Shown: positions 8,192 to 17,221 of the stretch, piece after piece
Position numbering within the stretch: position 1 is the stretch's first letter
Layout: each line of letters begins with the position of its first letter
Assembly (NCBI RefSeq): GCF_900167935.1
Contig: NZ_FUYL01000014.1
Coordinates: forward strand, 38,985-102,984
Source: Maribacter arcticus
GTDB lineage: Bacteria; Bacteroidota; Bacteroidia; Flavobacteriales; Flavobacteriaceae
Length of the DNA stretch: 64,000 nucleotides
Direction of reading: 5' to 3'
Position numbers and translations under genes: made by a program
Notes under the pieces: model-generated
Told to the model about the DNA's origin: nothing
Databases searched by the model: none
Seen by the model: only the letters and a program-made list of their open reading frames with translations

Positions 8192-10198
8192 TTATTTATT
8201 ATCTGTAATTTCTTCCTCTTCTGTTTTAGAATCTGAATCTTTAATCTTCTCAAGTTTTTTTTTGTTTTCTAGAGCTAAGATATCTTTTTCGAAATTTCGT
8301 ACTCCAAATATTTTTTCTAAATCCTCTTTAAAGATAACTTCTTTCTCCAATAACCTTTCAGCCAAAGTTGTTAATTTGTCTTTATTGTCGGTAAGAACTT
8401 TAATAGCTCTTTGATACTGCTCCTCTATAATTTTAGATATTTCAGCATCTATTTTTCGAGCCGTATCTTCACTATAAGGTTTTGAAAAACCATAAGAATC
8501 TTGTCCTGCAGAATCATAATAGGTAATGTTTCCTATTTCATCATTAAGACCATAGATAGTTACCATTGCTCTAGCTTGTTTAGTGACTTTTTCTAAATCA
8601 CTTAAAGCACCTGTAGATATTTTATTGAAAATCACTTTCTCTGCAGCTCTACCGCCCATAGTAGCACACATCTCGTCTAACATTTGCTCAGGTCGAACAA
8701 TTAAACGTTCTTCTGGTAGATACCAAGCAGCACCTAACGATTGCCCTCTAGGTACAATAGTTACTTTTACTAATGGAGCAGCATGTTCTAACATCCAACT
8801 AGTGGTTGCGTGACCAGCTTCATGATAAGCAATAGTCTCTTTTTCTCCTGGAGTAATTATTTTGTTTTTCTTTTCAAGACCACCGACTATTCTGTCAACG
8901 GCATCTAAGAAATCTTGCTTAGTAACAGCTTTCTTTTCTTTACGTGCTGCAATTAAAGCAGCTTCGTTACAAACGTTAGCAATATCTGCACCTGAGAAAC
9001 CAGGAGTTTGTCTTGCCAAGAAATCTAAATCAAGTGTTTCTGCAGTTTTGATAGGTCTTAGGTGAACTTCAAAAATTTCTTTACGCTCACGAATGTCTGG
9101 TAAATCAACATAAATCTGTCTATCGAATCTACCTGCACGCATTAAAGCCTTGTCCAATACATCTGCACGGTTGGTTGCTGCCAATACAATAACATTTGTA
9201 TTGGTGCCGAAACCATCCATTTCTGTCAATAATTGGTTAAGTGTATTTTCGCGTTCATCGTTAGAACCAGTGAAATTATTTTTACCTCTAGCTCTACCAA
9301 TAGCATCAATTTCATCAATAAAGATGATAGCTGGAGATTTATCTTTTGCTTGTTTAAACAAATCTCTTACTCTAGATGCACCAACACCTACGAACATTTC
9401 TACGAAATCTGAACCTGAAAGTGAAAAGAAAGGAACTTTTGCTTCACCAGCAACGGCTTTAGCTAAAAGAGTTTTACCTGTTCCTGGAGGTCCTACTAAT
9501 AATGCGCCTTTAGGAATTTTACCTCCTAGAGAGGTGTATTTATCTGGGTTTCTTAAGAAGTCAACAATTTCTTCAACTTCTTCTTTTGCCCCTTCTAAAC
9601 CAGCAACATCTTTAAATGATGTTCTGGTATCGGTCTTCTCATCGAATAATTTAGCTTTAGATTTTCCGATGTTGAAAATTTGACCACCTGCGCCGCCGCC
9701 GCCGCCGCCGGACATTCTTCGCATTAAATATATCCAAATACCAATAATCAATACAAATGGCAATAAAGAAAGAAGGAAATCTAAAATGGCTGTTGATTCC
9801 TTACCAAATTCTATTATGGTGGGCAGATTGTTTTCCTTTTTTATTTCGGTTATCTCATTTTGAAAAATTTGAAGATCACCATAATCCAAGGTGTACTGAG
9901 GTACGTTATCAGATGTAGGAAGAAAAGACTTCTCATTAACGTCTTTATGCACTTCTTTAGACATAGCCTCGTCAGTCAAGAAAACTTTCGCCTGATTGGT
10001 GTTTGTGATGATCATTATTTTTTTGACATCACCATTTCTTAAATACTGTTGTAGTTCTGAAGTAGTAGTTTTATTAGTGCTTGCTAAATCATCACTATTA
10101 AATAATTGAAATCCTATAAGTAATACTGCTACTAATCCATAAATCCACCAAGAGCTAAACTTTGGTTTTTTCGGACTTGTTTTGTTTTCTTTTGCCAT
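8192..10198 (-). CDS. ftsH: ATP-dependent zinc metalloprotease FtsH
   Basis: FtsH (668 aa) degrades membrane and some cytosolic proteins as an inner-membrane hexamer. Two transmembrane helices (about 17-33 and 141-160) flank a periplasmic domain. The AAA+ module shows Walker A GPPGTGKT (236-243), Walker B IIFIDEID (291-298) and a second region of homology ending in RAGRFDR. The zinc site is HEAGH (459-463). A Gly-rich linker after helix 2 is encoded by six GGC repeats. The C-terminal tail is charged and probably disordered. It begins 9 bases after the rsfS stop. The pairing with cdsA and psd fits the general theme of membrane quality control and lipid balance. Confidence 0.97.
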   Translation of the reverse strand: MAKENKTSPKKPKFSSWWIYGLVAVLLIGFQLFNSDDLASTNKTTTSELQQYLRNGDVKKIMIITNTNQAKVFLTDEAMSKEVHKDVNEKSFLPTSDNVPQYTLDYGDLQIFQNEITEIKKENNLPTIIEFGKESTAILDFLLSLLPFVLIIGIWIYLMRRMSGGGGGGAGGQIFNIGKSKAKLFDEKTDTRTSFKDVAGLEGAKEEVEEIVDFLRNPDKYTSLGGKIPKGALLVGPPGTGKTLLAKAVAGEAKVPFFSLSGSDFVEMFVGVGASRVRDLFKQAKDKSPAIIFIDEIDAIGRARGKNNFTGSNDERENTLNQLLTEMDGFGTNTNVIVLAATNRADVLDKALMRAGRFDRQIYVDLPDIRERKEIFEVHLRPIKTAETLDLDFLARQTPGFSGADIANVCNEAALIAARKEKKAVTKQDFLDAVDRIVGGLEKKNKIITPGEKETIAYHEAGHATTSWMLEHAAPLVKVTIVPRGQSLGAAWYLPEERLIVRPEQMLDEMCATMGGRAAEKVIFNKISTGALSDLEKVTKQARAMVTIYGLNDEIGNITYYDSAGQDSYGFSKPYSEDTARKIDAEISKIIEEQYQRAIKVLTDNKDKLTTLAERLLEKEVIFKEDLEKIFGVRNFEKDILALENKKKLEKIKDSDSKTEEEEITDNK
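9692..9709. repeat. (GCC)6 trinucleotide tract inside ftsH
   Basis: Six consecutive GCC units, read as GGC glycine codons on the minus strand, encode the glycine run after the second membrane helix of FtsH. Such a GC-rich tract is conspicuous in this AT-rich genome and could change length by slippage without breaking the frame. Confidence 0.85.
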
Positions 10199-10207
10199 TT
10201 TAATTTT

Positions 10208-10585
10208 TTATTTATTAACGCTGCTTTCTATGGTTGTGAACTTCGCATCACCCCATAAGCCTTCTATGTCGTAGAATTCTCGAACTTGCTTTTGAAATAC
10301 ATGAACTACTACATTTACGTAGTCCATTAATACCCATTCTGCATTGTCCTCACCTTCTACGTGCCAAGGCTTGTCCTGAATCGCTTTGCTTACTGTTTTT
10401 TGGATTGAACCTACGATTGCATTTACATGCGTGTTAGAGGTACCGTTACAAACAATGAAGTAATCACATACGGTATTCTCAATTTCTCTTAAATCTAATA
10501 GATTTATATTGTGCCCTTTAACTTCGTCAACTCCCTGTATTATTAATGCAATTAACTCATCTACACTAGCTTTACTTTCCTGCAT
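10208..10585 (-). CDS. rsfS: Ribosome silencing factor RsfS
   Basis: This 125-aa protein belongs to the RsfS/Iojap family, which binds ribosomal protein uL14 and blocks subunit joining in starved cells. Family hallmarks are the core DYFIVCNGTSNTHVNAI, the region WHVEGEDNAEWVLMDY and the end VVHVFQKQVREFYDIEGLWGDAK. The length is normal. It is the first gene of the minus-strand operon running through ftsH to the ACBP gene, and is divergent from birA across 93 bases. TAACTTTG on the minus strand (10605-10612) matches the -7 consensus; no convincing -33 box is visible at the right distance. Confidence 0.93.
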   Translation of the reverse strand: MQESKASVDELIALIIQGVDEVKGHNINLLDLREIENTVCDYFIVCNGTSNTHVNAIVGSIQKTVSKAIQDKPWHVEGEDNAEWVLMDYVNVVVHVFQKQVREFYDIEGLWGDAKFTTIESSVNK

Positions 10586-10678
10586 TCAAAAATTTTAGTT
10601 TTTACAAAGTTATTATTTTTTTGTTCTTTTATGTCTAGTTTTTAACAATAGATTAAAGATTCACGATAAGTACTGTAA

Positions 10679-11410
10679 ATGCAAATAATCAAACTTGATG
10701 CCACGGAGTCTACTAATACCTATTTGAAGGAATTATCAGCAAAAAAAGAACTACAAGATTTCACGATAATAACCACTGAAAATCAGACTTTAGGTAGAGG
10801 TCAATTAAATTCTAAATGGGAATCTGAAAATGGTAAAAATCTAGCAATCAGTGTATTGAAAAAAGATATTGACGTATCTATAGACCGTTTGTATCTAATG
10901 AATGTTTGTGTTTCATTAAGTATTTTAGAAAGTTTAAATCAATTGAATATTCCGAATTTGAAGGTGAAATGGCCGAACGACATTCTGTCAGGTAATTTTA
11001 AAATAGGAGGTATTTTAATTGAAAATATTATTTCTGGTTCAAAAATAAAACGAAGTATAATTGGGTTTGGGTTAAATGTAAATCAAACTGAATTTAAAAA
11101 TGCTCCAAATGCCTCTTCTTTAAAGACTATAATGGGGCATAATTTTAATCTTGATTCAGTATTTTACGCTATCATTGAAAATTTACATCAACAATTAAGT
11201 AGCCCCATTTTAACTTTTGAAAATGAATTGTACGAAAAATACCATTCTCAATTATTTAAAATAGGAGTGAAGAGCACTTTTATAATTAAAAAGGAAGAAC
11301 TTATTGAAGGTGTTATAGAAGGAGTCTCTAAAAATGGAAAACTTAAAGTGCAAATCGAAAATGGAAGCCTTCAGGAATTTGGATTAAAAGAAATACAACT
11401 TCAGTATTAA
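10679..11410 (+). CDS. birA: Biotin--[acetyl-CoA-carboxylase] ligase
   Basis: This 243-aa protein ligates biotin to carrier proteins such as AccB through biotinyl-AMP. The start ESTNTYLKE and the biotin/ATP loop GRGQLNSKW (39-47), KWPNDI (97-102) and FKIGGILIE (107-115) are all family motifs. The N-terminal helix-turn-helix of E. coli BirA is absent, so it is a monofunctional ligase and not a repressor. It overlaps the convergent gene at 11407 by 4 bases. The divergent neighbour is rsfS. Confidence 0.93.
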   Translation: MQIIKLDATESTNTYLKELSAKKELQDFTIITTENQTLGRGQLNSKWESENGKNLAISVLKKDIDVSIDRLYLMNVCVSLSILESLNQLNIPNLKVKWPNDILSGNFKIGGILIENIISGSKIKRSIIGFGLNVNQTEFKNAPNASSLKTIMGHNFNLDSVFYAIIENLHQQLSSPILTFENELYEKYHSQLFKIGVKSTFIIKKEELIEGVIEGVSKNGKLKVQIENGSLQEFGLKEIQLQY

Positions 11411-11799
11411 ATCTTCGCTAAATTAGTTGAAAGCGTATTTATAAAGTTTGTAATAGGCGTTTTAATCATCATTGCCATCATTGCATTAAATTCACCTGAG
11501 AAACTTAAGACTACTTCACTTTTTTCATTTTCTAACTCTATAATATCTGCAGTTAAAGTAAAAGGAAGTTTTTCGCTCGCAGCACCTAAAACAATTTTGT
11601 TAAATTGAGTTTGCTCTTTTTTCTCTAATACTATTTCTGGCATTCCCTTTAATGCGAACAAAAATCTGTTTTCACTTAAAACTTCGAACTTACTAATGTT
11701 TTCAGGCATTAATTGTCTGAAGTTAGATAATTCGTTTAAAAAGTTAAAAGTATCTTCTTTACTTTTTGATACTTGAGCTTTTGGTGTTTCTATAAACAT
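11407..11799 (-). CDS. SRPBCC-like small protein of unknown function
   Basis: The 130-aa product starts MFIETPKAQVSKSKEDTFNFLNELSNFRQLMPENISKFEVLSENRF, a layout of a strand, helix and strands that resembles SRPBCC/START-like carrier folds. No signal peptide or membrane segment is present, so it should be cytosolic. It starts 2 bases after the pyrE stop on the same strand and is probably co-transcribed with it. I recognise it only as a conserved-looking flavobacterial protein; no ligand or enzymatic residue can be named. Confidence 0.6.
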   Translation of the reverse strand: MFIETPKAQVSKSKEDTFNFLNELSNFRQLMPENISKFEVLSENRFLFALKGMPEIVLEKKEQTQFNKIVLGAASEKLPFTLTADIIELENEKSEVVLSFSGEFNAMMAMMIKTPITNFINTLSTNLAKI

Positions 11800-11801
11800 A
11801 A

Positions 11802-12446
11802 TTATTTATTTGACCAATGTGAAGGATCTTTCCTCCATTCCATTAATGTTTTTAACTGCTCTTCTTTCACATATCCCGTGTCAGATGCTTGCTCTATAAG
11901 ATATTCGTAACTACTTAAAGTGTGTAGTTCGATGTTTTTTTCTTGAAAATTATTCAATGCTGTTTCAAAACCATAGGTAAAAATAGCCAACATGCCTTTT
12001 ACATTAGCATCTATAGCCCTTAAAGCATCTACAGCGTTCAAGCTACTTTTTCCTGTGCTAATTAAGTCTTCGATGACCACTACACTCTGGTGTGCTTCTA
12101 AGTGGCCTTCAATCTGATTTTGCCTACCATGAGATTTTGCTTCCGGTCTCACATATACAAAGGGGAGATTTAATTTGTCTGCCACTAATGCACCGATACC
12201 AATGGCGCCTGTAGCAACGCCAACGATGCAATCTGGCTTGCCATATAATTGTTCAACTTGCTTGGCCATTTCATCACGAATATAGTTTCTGATGATAGGA
12301 TAAGATAGTAAAATTCTATTGTCGCAATAAATTGGAGATTTCCATCCAGAAGCCCAAGTAAAAGGATTTTCCGGTTTCAATTTTATTGCATTAATTTGCA
12401 ACAGAAGCTCTGCTGTTTTTTTAGCCGTGTTTTTGTCTAAAACCAT
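11802..12446 (-). CDS. pyrE: Orotate phosphoribosyltransferase
   Basis: PyrE (214 aa) joins orotate to PRPP to form OMP in pyrimidine biosynthesis. The PRPP-binding loop is VVVIEDLISTGKSSLNA, and the N-terminal part contains FTWASGWKSPIYCDNR typical of bacterial OPRTases; YVRPEAKSHGRQNQIEG is the flexible catalytic loop. It is followed by the SRPBCC-like gene. Its ATG overlaps, on the opposite strand, the first candidate ATG of the NUDIX gene, so the two divergent genes have essentially no leader space between their coding regions. Confidence 0.95.
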   Translation of the reverse strand: MVLDKNTAKKTAELLLQINAIKLKPENPFTWASGWKSPIYCDNRILLSYPIIRNYIRDEMAKQVEQLYGKPDCIVGVATGAIGIGALVADKLNLPFVYVRPEAKSHGRQNQIEGHLEAHQSVVVIEDLISTGKSSLNAVDALRAIDANVKGMLAIFTYGFETALNNFQEKNIELHTLSSYEYLIEQASDTGYVKEEQLKTLMEWRKDPSHWSNK

Positions 12447-12453
12447 GACGCAA

Positions 12454-13044
12454 ATGTATAAAGTTTTTGTTAATGAATTGCCTTTGATTTTAACAAATAA
12501 GCTCTCCGAAACAGCAAATGGGGAGTATTTTCTACTAAATCAGGATTCTATACATGAGGCAATAAGGTCTTTGAAGAAAGGAAAGCTAGAATCAGCATAC
12601 ATCTACCACCCAAATCATGAGGAAATTTTAAAGAAGTTTACTAAAGAAATTCCATTAGTAGTTGCCGCTGGGGGAGTAGTTACTAACGATGAAGGTAAGG
12701 TACTATTTATTTATAGAAATGATAAATGGGACTTGCCAAAAGGTAAATTAGATAAAGGCGAATCAATCGAAGATTGCGCCATTAGAGAAGTCGAGGAAGA
12801 AACGGGTGTTAAAGGACTCAAAATTGAAAACTTTTTACGTACCACCTATCATATTTTTAAAAATAACGGAATAATTACGCTTAAACAAGTGCATTGGTAT
12901 GCGATGAAGACCGATTACACAGGCAAACTAAAGCCTGAAAAAAAGGAGGGAATCGTAAAAGTGAAATGGAAAGGTCCAGTTAAAATTCAAAAGGCGCTTT
13001 TAAATTCATACGCGAATATTAAAATTTTGTTTGAAGGCGATTAG
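12454..13044 (+). CDS. NUDIX hydrolase
   Basis: This 196-aa protein has a full Nudix box (about residues 97-119) beginning GKLDKGESIEDCA and ending REVEEETGV, so it should hydrolyse a nucleoside diphosphate linked to some group X. An N-terminal extension of about 65 residues (MYKVFVNELPLILTNK) precedes the Nudix fold; its role is unknown. I prefer the ATG at 12454; an ATG at 12445 is also in frame and a GTG at 12427 would lie inside pyrE. The gene is divergent from pyrE with no intergenic spacer. The substrate cannot be read from sequence. Confidence 0.85.
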   Translation: MYKVFVNELPLILTNKLSETANGEYFLLNQDSIHEAIRSLKKGKLESAYIYHPNHEEILKKFTKEIPLVVAAGGVVTNDEGKVLFIYRNDKWDLPKGKLDKGESIEDCAIREVEEETGVKGLKIENFLRTTYHIFKNNGIITLKQVHWYAMKTDYTGKLKPEKKEGIVKVKWKGPVKIQKALLNSYANIKILFEGD

Positions 13045-13050
13045 TTTAAG

Positions 13051-13082
13051 TTTACAATATCCTATAAATAGGATATTGTAAA
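13051..13082. other. 14-bp hairpin between convergent NUDIX and M14 genes
   Basis: Bases 13051-13064 are the exact reverse complement of 13069-13082 with a four-base loop. The left arm contains the stop codon of the M14 gene. Neither side has a proper T-run, so it is at most a weak terminator or an mRNA 3'-end stabiliser for the two converging transcripts. Confidence 0.6.
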
Positions 13083-14791
13083 TGTGCTTTCTCATAGAGA
13101 TTACTTTGTTTAAACAACCAATCTAACTGAAGATACCAGTTAGAGCTGAAATTCGCGTCTAGTTTCTTTTTGTTGAAGAACGTATTTTTTAGGACTGAAT
13201 CATTTTCTAGCATTAAAAGTGCAGTATCTTCAAAAACATAAGGAGAAAAACCTTCTTTTTGCTGAAGAATAGTATCGAAGAAATTCCAATTAAAGAATGA
13301 ATCTATAGCTGTGGGCTCTAAAGTTTCTAAAATATATCTAACTCCTGGTTGATTTGTTGGTACTACTATATCGCCAGAATGAAAATTTACATTGGTTTCA
13401 ATTGAATTTATTGTACTGTTATAGTGTAAGTAGTGACCTTCGTAAGGTGTTGAAACCGTTTGATAATCAACTATTTTGTATGCTTCAACCTTTATGATCG
13501 TGTCGTTTTTGAGAGTTGAATACGTTATATGGTTTAAATCTAATCTCTTAAAAACATTCTGCCACTGTTTGCCAATAACATAAGCTTTTGGGATTTTTAT
13601 CGAATCTGATGCTTTAAAATAATCTTGATATGCTACTTCATTTTCAATTGGTATATCACGATTGAACTTTAACCGTGGTAACCCAGTCACTTTACTTATA
13701 ATGGTATCTGCTTTATATCCTTTAAATATAAATTTAGATACTCTCGTTGTGTCTAGTTGCCATGCGATTGGATAATAATCATCTACCTTGAATGAGTTTA
13801 ACGAATTATCGCGCAAAGATCTGATGTCGCTTCCATCTTTTTCAGTAATTGAAATCATTTTACACATTAGTTCATAAGTTCCTTCTACACGTTTGTCGTA
13901 TGGCTTTAACATATGAGTTTCTACCATCATACCCAAAGTATTCCATAATGTAGTATAACCACTAGAGTATCTTGGGTAGTCCATGAATTGTTGAAACCCT
14001 AATTCTGGTGGTTTGTTGAAGACATTTACATAGGGTGTAATTTCCCAGTCAGATTTTAAAAGTGAATCTTTTAGCTGTGGCATTAACCTGTCATGAACAT
14101 ATTCTCCTAATTTTCCACCTAGTTTATTATGTTGTGTAAATAAGTGGGTCAGTGTGTATTGATAATCTGCACCATTGCTTACATGATTATCAATAAAAAC
14201 ATCTGGATTAACAAGATGGTATATTTGAGCAAACGTTTCAGCGTTTTTCGTATCTGTTTTAATAAAATCCCTATTGAGGTCATAATTTTTGGCATTACCT
14301 CTAAATCCATATTCTTTAGGTCCGTTTTGATTTGCCCTTGAGGTGCTATTTCGATTTAAAGAGCCGCCAATATTATAGATAGGTATGGTAGCTATGATAG
14401 TTTGTGTTGGAGTTTTTATTTTTTTACTTGCTAAATCTCGAAACAATAACATCGTGGCATCAATTCCGTCACTCTCGCCAGGGTGTATGCCGTTGTTAAT
14501 AAGCATTAAGGTATGGTTTTCGCTTAATTTTTTAAAATCAAAATCGCCCTGTGGACTAAAGGTTACTAAATGCAAAGGTTTACCACTATCAGTCGTGCCA
14601 ATAGTTTGCAAGTTTATACTTGAAAATTCTTTAGATAGCTCAAGGTAGAATTCAACCACCTGTTCATAGGTAGCAGTTTCGGTCTTGTTCGAAATTTCGA
14701 AAGGAGTAGGGAAATCAGCTTTGGTATGGTCTGCTTTTTTCTCGCAAGAAATAAATAAAACCAATAGCAGTAATTGTTGTAGTATTCTCAT
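13052..14791 (-). CDS. M14 family zinc carboxypeptidase, lipoprotein
   Basis: The 579-aa product begins with a lipoprotein signal (MRILQQLLLLVLFISC, lipidated Cys16), so it is anchored to a membrane, probably facing the periplasm or outside. The M14 zinc ligands are visible in GIHPGESDG (His and Glu of HxxE) and in FIDNHVSNGADY (third ligand His), with a likely catalytic Glu in GMMVETHMLKPY. The catalytic domain covers about residues 35-330; the remaining 250 residues form a C-terminal region of no recognised family. It should remove C-terminal residues from peptides. It stands alone between convergent NUDIX and the response regulator at 14858. Confidence 0.85.
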   Translation of the reverse strand: MRILQQLLLLVLFISCEKKADHTKADFPTPFEISNKTETATYEQVVEFYLELSKEFSSINLQTIGTTDSGKPLHLVTFSPQGDFDFKKLSENHTLMLINNGIHPGESDGIDATMLLFRDLASKKIKTPTQTIIATIPIYNIGGSLNRNSTSRANQNGPKEYGFRGNAKNYDLNRDFIKTDTKNAETFAQIYHLVNPDVFIDNHVSNGADYQYTLTHLFTQHNKLGGKLGEYVHDRLMPQLKDSLLKSDWEITPYVNVFNKPPELGFQQFMDYPRYSSGYTTLWNTLGMMVETHMLKPYDKRVEGTYELMCKMISITEKDGSDIRSLRDNSLNSFKVDDYYPIAWQLDTTRVSKFIFKGYKADTIISKVTGLPRLKFNRDIPIENEVAYQDYFKASDSIKIPKAYVIGKQWQNVFKRLDLNHITYSTLKNDTIIKVEAYKIVDYQTVSTPYEGHYLHYNSTINSIETNVNFHSGDIVVPTNQPGVRYILETLEPTAIDSFFNWNFFDTILQQKEGFSPYVFEDTALLMLENDSVLKNTFFNKKKLDANFSSNWYLQLDWLFKQSNLYEKAHLQYPIYRIL

Positions 14792-14857
14792 TGCCGAGCA
14801 AGTATTTTAAGATGTAAGCCTTTATTAACTTAGCTAAAATAATCAATACTTTATTGC

Positions 14858-15262
14858 TTATACAATTTTAGTAATTTCAGCAATTTTATCCCAATCAATT
14901 GGCTTTTGATTGAATGTGATTAAATGGTGACTTTTATTTTTATAAAAATCCCATTGTTTTTTATCAAAAGGGTCAATTGAAGATGTAACTATGTTGATTC
15001 TAATTTTGTCAGAAATAGGAAGTTTTATAAAAACCTCCAAGAATTCCCAACCATCCATAATAGGCATGTTAATGTCTAAAAAGATAATTTGAGGAATTCG
15101 CTCTTTTTGTTCTAACCTTTTCTTTATTCCATCGTATGCTAATAATCCATTACCATACGATATTATTGATTCACAATCTACTGTGCGAGAAATTAATTTG
15201 CGTAAGCCAAAAACTGTTATTGCGTCATCGTCAATTATAGTGATATCACTAATCTTTGTCAT
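14858..15262 (-). CDS. Single-domain response regulator (receiver only)
   Basis: This 134-aa protein is a stand-alone receiver domain with the acidic triad at Asp11-13, the phospho-acceptor Asp63 in FLDINMPIMDG, a Thr/Ser switch in NIVTSSID and the Lys in FNQKPID. There is no output domain, so it presumably acts by protein contact or as a phosphate shuttle. Its start overlaps the end of the PAS histidine kinase gene by 14 bases, so the two are translationally coupled partners. In Flavobacteriia such kinase/receiver pairs are common, but their outputs are mostly unknown. Confidence 0.88.
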   Translation of the reverse strand: MTKISDITIIDDDAITVFGLRKLISRTVDCESIISYGNGLLAYDGIKKRLEQKERIPQIIFLDINMPIMDGWEFLEVFIKLPISDKIRINIVTSSIDPFDKKQWDFYKNKSHHLITFNQKPIDWDKIAEITKIV

Positions 15263-17102
15263 TAAAGAATATTTTAAATTCTGTTCCTTCTCCTACTTTA
15301 CTAGTTACTTCTACTTTACCGTTCATTGCATCAATTTGATTTTTAGTAATATAAAGCCCAATTCCCTTGGCATCTTTATGCTCATGAAAGGTTTTGTACA
15401 TACCAAATAATTTTTTACCATACTTTTCAAGGTCTATGCCTAAGCCATTATCTGCAATCGTTAAGATAGAATAGTTGTTCTTTTTAACTGCACTTAAGGT
15501 TATAATTGGTTTTCTATTGGGATCCTTATATCTAACAGAATTTGTTATGAAATTAGTTAAAATGTTATCTAAATAAGAAGGTACAGACTTTACATTAAAA
15601 TTTGTAGGAATATTATTTTTTATTGTTGCATTATTATTAAAAAGATATGAAATCAGATTTTGATTTACGCTTATCACTTTGTCGTGCAAGTTAATTTTTT
15701 GTTTTTCTATGTTGGTGTGAGTGTTAATAGAAATAACATCATTTAGATTGTCAAGTGTATCCAATAGATTATTAGAAGCTTCACTAAGCATTCCTATTAT
15801 TCGAACCTTTTCCTCCTCATCGGGTTCGCTTTCTAAGAAGTTTAATAACATTGAAAAATTAGCTGAATGGGATCGTAAATTGTGAGAAACAATGTGAGCA
15901 AAATTCAGAAGTTTTTTATTCTGAATTGATGCTATATTAATGATATTTCTTAACTCAGACTCTTTCTCTTTTAGTTTAGAAATATCTAAGCTAATACCTA
16001 CAAGGCCATAAGCAATTCCTTTATTATTAAGTAGGGGTATTTTTGAGCTAAGAAAGGACGTTTCTTTGCCATCTAATTTTATGTTTATAGTTTCTTTGCC
16101 AATAACAGGTTTTAATGTGCTCATTACCCTTAAGTCTTCTTCTCGCGACTTAATTGCTGATTCTTTAGGATACAATTCAAAATCACTTTTCCCTAAAATA
16201 TCTTCAGGGTTATCAACTCCTAAAAACTCACATTCAGCTTTATTAACTAAAATTTTTCTAGATTCGGTATCCTTTATATAAACATTGACCGGCAAGTTAT
16301 CGATTAATGTTCTCAATAATTTTTCATTATCCAAAGATTTGATGTCAGCCTCAACTTGGTTATGAATATCTTGAAATGTACCCACTAAGCCAACCAATTC
16401 ACCTTTGTTATAAACGGGTTTACCACTGGCCATAACCCATTTTTCGTTACCATTAGCTGTTATAATCTGTAATTTTAAATTACTCCATGCCTTACCATTA
16501 TCTTGAGCTTCGAAAAGAGCCATAGAGATGGCATTTCTGCTGTGACCTTCTTTATAATAGAATAGTGCGTTCTCAATGTTAGGTTTAAAATGCGGAGGAA
16601 CCTCATGTATTGCCTTCGTTGTAGTGCACCAAGTAAGTTTATTGTCTTTTAAATCATATTCCCATCGACCAATTTTGGTTATTTCAGCTTGCTGCTGTAA
16701 CTGCAGGTCTTTCTTCCTTAATTCTATTTCGTTATTGATAGAATCGGTTATATCATATAATTGAATAATAGCGCCAACAATATTCTCATCAGAATCATAC
16801 CAAGGTGCATTTGACCACTCAAACCATAATTCTTCTTCATTAATATTCTTTGTTTTATGAATACCCATAGGCTGAGCATTTCCTTTAAAACAATTTTCTA
16901 ATACCATTTTCCATTTAGGACTTAGGTGTGGGAAAAGTTTAAATAAGCTTTTAGATTTATAGTTCTCGCTATTATTGCTAAATATGCTCTTCCATTTATT
17001 GGATGTATGAACAATATTATAATCAGTATCAATAAAAGCCGTTGGTGTAGGCAATTGATTAATTATGTACGAGGTATTTAATGTTAGGGGGACTTTTATC
17101 AT
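15249..17102 (-). CDS. Cytosolic PAS-domain sensor histidine kinase
   Basis: This 617-aa kinase has no membrane helix. Three PAS regions can be placed at about 10-120, 130-248 and 258-377 (the second with WEYDLKDNKLTW, the third with YIKDTESRKILVNKAE). The phospho-acceptor is His407 in FAHIVSHNLRSH, where the usual H-E is replaced by H-N, a variant seen in many Bacteroidota PAS kinases. The ATPase domain shows LTNFITNSVRY, ADNGLGIDLEKYG and KGIGLYITKNQ. It is coupled to the receiver gene at 14858. A decayed paralogue of its N-terminal half lies directly upstream at about 17222-17768, evidence of a past tandem duplication. Confidence 0.9.
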   Translation of the reverse strand: MIKVPLTLNTSYIINQLPTPTAFIDTDYNIVHTSNKWKSIFSNNSENYKSKSLFKLFPHLSPKWKMVLENCFKGNAQPMGIHKTKNINEEELWFEWSNAPWYDSDENIVGAIIQLYDITDSINNEIELRKKDLQLQQQAEITKIGRWEYDLKDNKLTWCTTTKAIHEVPPHFKPNIENALFYYKEGHSRNAISMALFEAQDNGKAWSNLKLQIITANGNEKWVMASGKPVYNKGELVGLVGTFQDIHNQVEADIKSLDNEKLLRTLIDNLPVNVYIKDTESRKILVNKAECEFLGVDNPEDILGKSDFELYPKESAIKSREEDLRVMSTLKPVIGKETINIKLDGKETSFLSSKIPLLNNKGIAYGLVGISLDISKLKEKESELRNIINIASIQNKKLLNFAHIVSHNLRSHSANFSMLLNFLESEPDEEEKVRIIGMLSEASNNLLDTLDNLNDVISINTHTNIEKQKINLHDKVISVNQNLISYLFNNNATIKNNIPTNFNVKSVPSYLDNILTNFITNSVRYKDPNRKPIITLSAVKKNNYSILTIADNGLGIDLEKYGKKLFGMYKTFHEHKDAKGIGLYITKNQIDAMNGKVEVTSKVGEGTEFKIFFNDKD

Positions 17103-17221
17103 ACCGATGTAATTTCTTACAATAATAAGAGTAAAGTGGAGGTTAGGAGTATAATTGTTGTGAATTAGTAAATTATCGTTGTATAAGTTAATTTAATCTG
17201 CTTATTCGTCAGGTTTTAATA

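Noticed and set aside
9150..9683. 177-aa plus-strand ORF
   Set aside because: It is the shadow of ftsH, which has all its motifs on the minus strand.
12427..12453. GTG start at 12427 for the NUDIX protein
   Set aside because: It would lie within pyrE and add residues not expected in the family; the ATG at 12454 or 12445 fits better.
13051..13082. Bidirectional terminator between the NUDIX and M14 genes
   Set aside because: The stem is perfect but neither side has a T-run; it is kept only as a hairpin.
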